Source: Natrinema hispanicum
GTDB taxonomy: Archaea > Halobacteriota > Halobacteria > Halobacteriales > Natrialbaceae
Assembly (NCBI RefSeq): GCF_900111485.1
Contig: NZ_FOIC01000014.1
Span: 1-64,000, forward strand
DNA: 64,000 nt
Direction: 5' to 3'
Shown here: piece by piece, positions 59,020 through 64,000 of the stretch
Position numbering within the stretch: position 1 is the stretch's first letter
Layout of the letters: every line of letters starts with the position of its first letter
The notes under the pieces: model-generated
What the model was told of the DNA's origin: nothing
The model's input: the letters and a program-made list of their open reading frames with translations, nothing else
The model's database searches: none
Made by a program: the position numbers and the translations under genes

Positions 59020-61518
59020 TCAGACCGCCTCTCGATCGCATGCCCATTCAATTGCCCACTCAACTATCTGCCCCTTCTCAACGCCTTTGTCTTCCGCCAC
59101 CGTTCGAACTATGCCGTCAAGAACAGGATTCAACTCGACAGTTATGGTAGATGGGTCCCGCACAGAATCGTCTACCTTGGGTTCCTCGACCTCCGAAAGT
59201 GCCGTTCGAAGCGCAATAGCGACCTCCTCCTCCTCTTTAGACTCTTTGTTCGACTTTTCTAACATCGATAATACATTTTTGCTAATTTCAATAGGCTGGT
59301 TGAGGTTGCCGGCAACGATCTGGCCACGTTTAGTTTCGGAATCTGGCTCGTCCTGCTTATCGAACGCGTCTCCTTCAAGCGAGAGCAACAGTGATCCATC
59401 CTCTGGGTCAAACTTCTCACAGAGCGACCGGAGCTGCGCCTCAACTTTATCATCTTCCGGCCACTCGTAGTGGTCTGGCGCGAGTTCTCGAATTCCACGC
59501 ACACCTTCGCGTTCCAGTGTTGCAAGCGCGTCTACTACTGTGTTTTTTTCCGCATTGAACCACGGGTGTGCGTCAAACGACTCTCCCCAGACGATGAACC
59601 GGCTTGCGGTCTCCAGTAGGTCCATCCCGTCTTCGCGAGCGAACATCGCCTCTGCATTCGTCGGGACACCCATCACGTGATAGAACGTCGCTTTCCCCTT
59701 CCCATCGGGATTACGGAGGATACGTCCGATACGTTGTACCAGCGAACGATTGGCTTGACCGCTTGCTCTGTTGATTCCGACGTCTGCTGTTTTGATATCG
59801 ACCCCTTCACCGAGCGTCGTCCCAGTTCCAATGAGTGCACCCGAATCATACTCCTCATCGAATCGCTCGGCGGCCTCGAGTGGATCATCGTCTCCAGTTG
59901 CGACGATCTCGACCAACTCTTCGAACGTTTCATCGTCAATTTTCTGCCGTAGATATCCCTTGACAGTCTCGATTTCGTCACCCGACTCGAGGAGGACGAC
60001 GCATTTGTTGTCTTCAATGTGCTCAAGGGTGAGTGACGCGATACGAGTAAGGGCAGGAGAAATATTCGATTTCGTTAGACTTCGAGATTTAATCCCCGAC
60101 GAAAAGGATCGAAATTCTTCGCTTTGCTCCATCACGGACCGTGCAGCACTCGTGTGAACGACCGATCGGGCTTCTCGGAGGGTCTCGAACGATACGTCTT
60201 CCTCGGACACGCCGGAAACATCGTCTGCAGCGCTCCCATCCTGATACTGCTCGAATCCCCTCTGACAACGCTGGGTCACTTCTTTCAGTCTCCCTTGTCC
60301 CTCATATGGCACGAGTTCCACGTTCCACGTACATTGTGGAATGATCCCAACTTCCTGTCCGTCTTCGAGTGTAAATTCGAATATTTCCGGAATATTCCGT
60401 CGCTCGAGGGATTTTGCATTCCTCTCATCGATAGATCCCGACAAGGCGAGTACATCGTTGTCGATATCATCGAGAATGGATCCGAAGCCACTACTGCCGA
60501 GATAGTGGTGTGCTTCGTCGAGAATTACCAAATCTGTATTCGGAATATCGTTCTCGAGCAATCGTTTCGGTGTCCAGAAGTGAACCGTTCCCCATGAGTA
60601 TCTCGCTGTGTGCGCTCCTTCCTGTGCCGACGCGTCTTCAGGAATGTTAAGGTGTCTGTCAAATTCTCGCTTCCATTGATCAAGAATTATACCCCGGTGA
60701 GCGACGATTACCACCGTTGGGTTCGTACTGGGAGGGGTAATCGATTTGTCTGTGAGATCTTGGTCTTCGGGATGCAAACGACCGAAGTGGTGGGCGATAG
60801 CGGAGAGGCCGAGAAATGTCTTTCCGGTTGCGGTTGCCATGTCGACGAAACCCCGGCATCCAGCATCAAGCCATTTGGAGAACGCTTTCCTCTGGTGTTC
60901 CCAGAGCGGCGTTACCATCCGTGGTTCTTCGAGGAGTTCAAGGAGACTTTTCCCTGATTTCAGACTCGTATTGGCGAGTTCGTTCAGCGTCCTGACGAAT
61001 GCCGTACTTCGTGGTCGACAGAGCAGTTCAGACATGAGATCGCTAATGCTCGCTTGTTCTGGTAATCGGATCGTCTCGAAATCTCGAATCGAAACGTCCT
61101 CCGCGGCGGCTGCCTCGAGCATCGTCTTGTTAATAACCGCCTCCAAGGCACGACTTGTCGACCGATAGTTCGCGCTGTTAGAAGTCCGAATATCGGTTTG
61201 GAGACGTTTGAGTGCCCAAGCGATTTTCCCGACATCTCGCGAATCCATCGATCCAATGGGCAGACTCGTCTTCTTCAGATTGATATCCGACGAATCTGCG
61301 AGACCACGCCGATAGTATCGGCCCACTTCACCGCCGAAATCGGCTGTCGAGAGATCGGTCTCACCGATCGCGATACCCTGCATCACGAGATACGCTGTAT
61401 CGTCGATATAGGGCGGCCACTGTGATCTGAGCAAGTCATCCAACCACTGGTCTCTGAACCGTTCTCCCGGCGAAGAAATATCGGTAAATCCGTCCGCTAT
61501 TTTGTGTATATCACTCAT
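59020..61518 (-). CDS. SF2 DEAH helicase, first gene of the cluster
   Basis: An 832-residue helicase: MATATGKT (226-233), VIVAHRGIILDQW, LVILDEAHHYLG (DEAH 333-336), SGSID, GTGTTLGEGVDIK and RSLVQRIGRILRNPDGKG are intact. The plan resembles restriction-type and XPB-like SF2 helicases. The C-terminal about 50 residues (DPSTITVELNPVLDGIVRTVAED) look like a ribbon-helix-helix or small DNA-binding end. The ATG at 61518 has a purine-rich ggtggtg site just upstream; the longer frame to 61536 is less likely. The gene is divergent from mre11. Confidence 0.8.
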   Translation of the reverse strand: MSDIHKIADGFTDISSPGERFRDQWLDDLLRSQWPPYIDDTAYLVMQGIAIGETDLSTADFGGEVGRYYRRGLADSSDINLKKTSLPIGSMDSRDVGKIAWALKRLQTDIRTSNSANYRSTSRALEAVINKTMLEAAAAEDVSIRDFETIRLPEQASISDLMSELLCRPRSTAFVRTLNELANTSLKSGKSLLELLEEPRMVTPLWEHQRKAFSKWLDAGCRGFVDMATATGKTFLGLSAIAHHFGRLHPEDQDLTDKSITPPSTNPTVVIVAHRGIILDQWKREFDRHLNIPEDASAQEGAHTARYSWGTVHFWTPKRLLENDIPNTDLVILDEAHHYLGSSGFGSILDDIDNDVLALSGSIDERNAKSLERRNIPEIFEFTLEDGQEVGIIPQCTWNVELVPYEGQGRLKEVTQRCQRGFEQYQDGSAADDVSGVSEEDVSFETLREARSVVHTSAARSVMEQSEEFRSFSSGIKSRSLTKSNISPALTRIASLTLEHIEDNKCVVLLESGDEIETVKGYLRQKIDDETFEELVEIVATGDDDPLEAAERFDEEYDSGALIGTGTTLGEGVDIKTADVGINRASGQANRSLVQRIGRILRNPDGKGKATFYHVMGVPTNAEAMFAREDGMDLLETASRFIVWGESFDAHPWFNAEKNTVVDALATLEREGVRGIRELAPDHYEWPEDDKVEAQLRSLCEKFDPEDGSLLLSLEGDAFDKQDEPDSETKRGQIVAGNLNQPIEISKNVLSMLEKSNKESKEEEEVAIALRTALSEVEEPKVDDSVRDPSTITVELNPVLDGIVRTVAEDKGVEKGQIVEWAIEWACDREAV

Positions 61519-61726
61519 ATCACACCACCCTTCCAACCATTCTGTGCTTCTTCTCGTATTTCAAGGGCAAACGCTTACTGCTAGTTGGCACCTAACATTG
61601 CTATAACAAATATGTTGTTGCCAAGAACTTCTTCCAAATATAATATAAATATAGTTATGATTAATTCTCTGAAACTGCCCGCTCACATCGGATAGTCGAG
61701 GTCACTACTAGCCGAACCATTTCTCA

Positions 61727-61734
61727 TTTATATA
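61727..61734 (+). promoter_or_regulatory. TATA box for mre11
   Basis: tttatata is centred 28 bp before the GTG at 61759, the archaeal TATA distance. It predicts transcription starting at or next to the start codon, a leaderless mRNA, which is the usual haloarchaeal mode. Confidence 0.6.
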
Positions 61735-61758
61735 CCATAATTTGTCTGTATAGTTAAC

Positions 61759-62955
61759 GTGCCTGAAACACGACTCTTACATATCAGCGATACCCACCTT
61801 GGGAAGCGTCAATACGGTTCAGATGTCCGACGCGACGACTTTGCAGACACCTTCGATCAGGCAATCAATCTCGCGGCCGAGCGTGATGTTGACGCCGTAA
61901 TCCATACCGGGGACTTATTCGATGATCCTGTGCCGTCTCTCCCAACGGTTATGCGTTGTGCTGACGCACTTGAACCACTTGAGGAACGCGGAATTCCGTT
62001 CTACGGGATTGTAGGAAATCACGAACGGAAGAACGATGATCAGTGGCTCGACCTCCTTCGGCGTACGAACGCCGTGACTCGGCTCGATCGAGAGCCTACA
62101 GTCGTCGGTGATGTGGCGCTCTATGGTATCGATGCGGTCCGCCCGAGTGTCTGGGACACAGCCGACTTCGGCCTCGAAGCGTCACCGGAAGACGCCGAGT
62201 GTTCGATCCTTTGTATGCACGAACTGCTCGAGCCACCTGCAGAAGAAATCGTCGCCAATCATTCCGTAGAGGATGTCCTCGAGCGCGTCAACGTCGAACT
62301 TGACGGCCTTGCACTCGGCGACCTCCACCAACCGAAGAGCGCACACGTCGACGGGACGGATGTCTGGTACGCGAGCGCGACCGAGCGCTGTGCGAAGGAT
62401 CAATTGGAGACTGGCCTCGTCCAGTTGCTCGAAATCGACGACGGAGAGCTCACTCGCCGGCAACTGGAACTTGAGACGCGCCCGTGGTCGGTGTTCCATA
62501 TTGCGTTCAGTGAGGACGACGGCGCGGACCACGTCCGAGACGTGCTCGACCGACGTGATCTCGAGAACGCTGTTGCAAAGGTCGAGTTGACCGGCGAGCG
62601 CGGTGCCGTCACCGCAAATGAAGTGATCCAAATGGCCCGCGACGCCGGCGCCGCCGTTGTGAGCGTCGACGACAACCGTGGGCGTGTCGATATCGACGTC
62701 GACTCGATCGAGGCGATGTCGCTCCAGGGACTTGACAGTGCTATCGAAGAGCGGCTGGCAGACGAGGACCTCTCAGAGGTGGCGCTCGACATCGACGGTC
62801 GGGTTCGCGAAGGGGACGGGCTCAACGACACTGTCGGCGGAGCAGCGGACGACCTCGAACCCGATCTTCGAGACGCACAGCAAGCGGCCTTTGACGACAT
62901 CGGAGAGCCGAACGAGAACCACGACACAACTGTGACAACGGAGGGAGACGAATGA
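61759..62955 (+). CDS. mre11: Mre11-like exo/endonuclease
   Basis: A 398-residue calcineurin-like phosphoesterase. The Mre11 metal motifs are intact: ISDTHLG (D11, H13), HTGDLF (D52), GNHE (86-89), CMHELLEP and a GDLH segment. It starts with GTG after a TATA box and overlaps rad50 by 4 bp. Mre11-Rad50 processes double-strand ends. The N-terminus (LLHISDTHLGKRQYG) differs from the housekeeping haloarchaeal type as I remember it, so this may be a second, accessory copy. The C-terminal region is acidic. Confidence 0.85.
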   Translation: MPETRLLHISDTHLGKRQYGSDVRRDDFADTFDQAINLAAERDVDAVIHTGDLFDDPVPSLPTVMRCADALEPLEERGIPFYGIVGNHERKNDDQWLDLLRRTNAVTRLDREPTVVGDVALYGIDAVRPSVWDTADFGLEASPEDAECSILCMHELLEPPAEEIVANHSVEDVLERVNVELDGLALGDLHQPKSAHVDGTDVWYASATERCAKDQLETGLVQLLEIDDGELTRRQLELETRPWSVFHIAFSEDDGADHVRDVLDRRDLENAVAKVELTGERGAVTANEVIQMARDAGAAVVSVDDNRGRVDIDVDSIEAMSLQGLDSAIEERLADEDLSEVALDIDGRVREGDGLNDTVGGAADDLEPDLRDAQQAAFDDIGEPNENHDTTVTTEGDE

Positions 62956-64000
62956 AAATCACGGAACTGCGGCTACGGAACATCCGGAGCTACAGCGACG
63001 AAACGATCGAATTCCCGGACGGAACGGTCCTCGTTCGTGGCGACAACGGTGCAGGCAAGACGACGTTGTTGATGTCGATCTTCGGCGGTCTGTTCCTTTC
63101 GAAGATCCGTAACGTCGGCTCGAACGATTTCAACCTCGACGATATCGTTCGTCGAGGGACGGAAGAGGGTGAAATCGAACTCACCTTCGAGGTCGAGAAC
63201 GTTCCGTATACGGTCACGTGGACGATCAATACGACCAGACAGAACAGCGCTGAGATCGCGTCTTCAGCGCTTGAGGAACCGAAATCCGGGATCCGAAACG
63301 TTCGATCGGAGGTCATCGATGTCGTCGGTATGGACGAGGACAGCTTCTCCCGCTCGGTGTACGTCCAGCAGGGCGAGGTCGACCGTCTGTTCGACGACAA
63401 CGCCCGTGCAGAGCTCATCGACGATCTACTCGGACTCGATCGGATCGACCGCTACCGCTACCGGATGAAAGGCGCACGTCGCGCAGCGAACCGCCTCGTC
63501 ACCGAGAACGAGCAGGCGGTGGAAAACCACCGCGAGACTATCGACGAGGAGTTCGACTACGACATCGAGGGGTACGAATCCGAACTCGCAAAGAAGCAAG
63601 CAGTGATTGCGGAGACGGAATCCGAGCTGGAAGAGATCAACGAGTACCTCGAGGAACTCCAGGACGCAAAACGGGAACTCCAGGACGCAATTGAGGACCA
63701 CGACGAGCTGGAAACGGACCTCGGTGAGGCGAAAGAGAGGCGTGAAGAGCTCCTCGAGGAACGGGCTACCAAACAACAAGATATCGAGGAGGCAGACGCA
63801 GTGATTGAAGCCGCCGAGGACGAAATCGAGAATCTCCAAGACCGAATCGAGGAGAAAACGAACGCCCTCGTGGAGTTCGAGACGCCTGCGACGACCGACC
63901 CGATCGAGGTCGATCTCGCTACAGAATCTAACGCCGAAAAGACCCTCGAGGCCGCACGAAATGCCGTCGAGACGGCGAAAGTCGAGCGACAGGACCGAGA
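62952..64000 (+). CDS. rad50: Rad50-like ATPase, partial
   Basis: The first 349 codons of a Rad50/SMC-type ATPase, running off the window. Walker A is GDNGAGKTT (30-38), the Q loop is SVYVQQGEVD, and a long coiled coil begins near residue 185 (ESELEEINEYLEELQDAKRE). It overlaps mre11 by 4 bp. The Walker A is GDNGAGKTT rather than the GxNGSGKS I expect in canonical Rad50, which supports an accessory type. The hook, second coiled coil and Walker B lie beyond 64000. Confidence 0.85.
   Translation, partial: MKITELRLRNIRSYSDETIEFPDGTVLVRGDNGAGKTTLLMSIFGGLFLSKIRNVGSNDFNLDDIVRRGTEEGEIELTFEVENVPYTVTWTINTTRQNSAEIASSALEEPKSGIRNVRSEVIDVVGMDEDSFSRSVYVQQGEVDRLFDDNARAELIDDLLGLDRIDRYRYRMKGARRAANRLVTENEQAVENHRETIDEEFDYDIEGYESELAKKQAVIAETESELEEINEYLEELQDAKRELQDAIEDHDELETDLGEAKERREELLEERATKQQDIEEADAVIEAAEDEIENLQDRIEEKTNALVEFETPATTDPIEVDLATESNAEKTLEAARNAVETAKVERQDR

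Noticed and set aside
34339-61518. Assignment of the cluster to phosphorothioation (Dnd-Pbe, Dnd-Dpt or Ssp) defence
   Set aside because: No DndC, DndD, DndE, cysteine desulfurase or SspB-D gene is visible; only the DUF262-DUF1524 protein recalls SspE and it also fits GmrSD.
34339-61518. Assignment to BREX
   Set aside because: No PglZ-type phosphatase, BrxL protease or PglX methyltransferase was seen.
1-64000. CRISPR array, tRNA and rRNA genes
   Set aside because: No regularly spaced repeats, cloverleaf with a conserved GTTCRANNC arm or rRNA-like stretch was noticed on reading both strands.

Overview
The window looks like accessory DNA from a haloarchaeon (class Halobacteria). The predicted proteins are strongly acidic and the coding DNA is GC-rich. 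The exported proteins carry twin-arginine and lipobox signals. There is an ISH3-type insertion sequence, many haloarchaea-only small zinc-finger and winged-helix proteins, archaeal TATA-type promoter spacing, and an Mre11-Rad50 pair. No rRNA, tRNA, CRISPR array or complete replication initiator was seen. The replicon could be a megaplasmid or a chromosomal island.

Region 1 (1-10.5 kb) is a mobile toxin-antitoxin nest. An ISH3-like element (1-1511) has cut a coiled-coil gene. It is followed by a TumE/TumA-like pair flanked by a 149-bp direct repeat, two copies of an HTH plus small-partner pair, two paralogous RHH/PIN pairs with visible operators, and three PadR-like copies, one decayed. Region 2 (10.9-25 kb) holds a Tat-exported PQQ-propeller/DUF7282 protein, an 800-bp gene-free GC-rich tract, and three tandem stem-loops ahead of an OB-fold ssDNA-binding protein. 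It also holds zinc-finger mini-proteins, an IS66 wreck between a cut PIN gene and an integrase tail, and small plasmid-type genes. Region 3 (25-32.5 kb) is plasmid-like: an ArdC-like antirestriction protein, a PIN/HTH pair, a GHKL-ATPase joined to an HEXXH domain, and a DUF932-like protein. Several genes here have hairpins just before the start codon.

Region 4 (32.6-61.5 kb) is the main discovery. Twelve genes run on the minus strand (61518 to 34339), several coupled by 4-bp overlaps. They encode a SF2 helicase, a membrane-anchored HhH/HNR protein with a 246-residue internal duplication, a coiled-coil/wHTH protein, a DrmA-like helicase with a DrmB-like DUF1998 partner, and a Dna2/Cas4-like Fe-S nuclease fused to a degenerate SF1 helicase. 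These are followed by a 1588-residue DruE/DpdJ/MrfA-type helicase, an unknown 303-residue protein, a three-gene set (wHTH, large P-loop ATPase, coiled coil) resembling DpdG-DpdH-type genes, and a PD-(D/E)XK nuclease with winged helices. A GmrSD/SspE-like DUF262-DUF1524 nuclease faces the cluster. No methyltransferase, Dnd, Ssp or DpdA-type modification gene is visible. This is best read as a candidate multi-gene anti-mobile-element system related to DISARM, Druantia and Dpd but not identical to any of them.

Region 5 (61.7-64 kb) is a divergent operon with a TATA box for a leaderless mre11, overlapping rad50, which runs off the window. Their sequences look unlike the housekeeping haloarchaeal pair as I remember it, so they may be part of the island.
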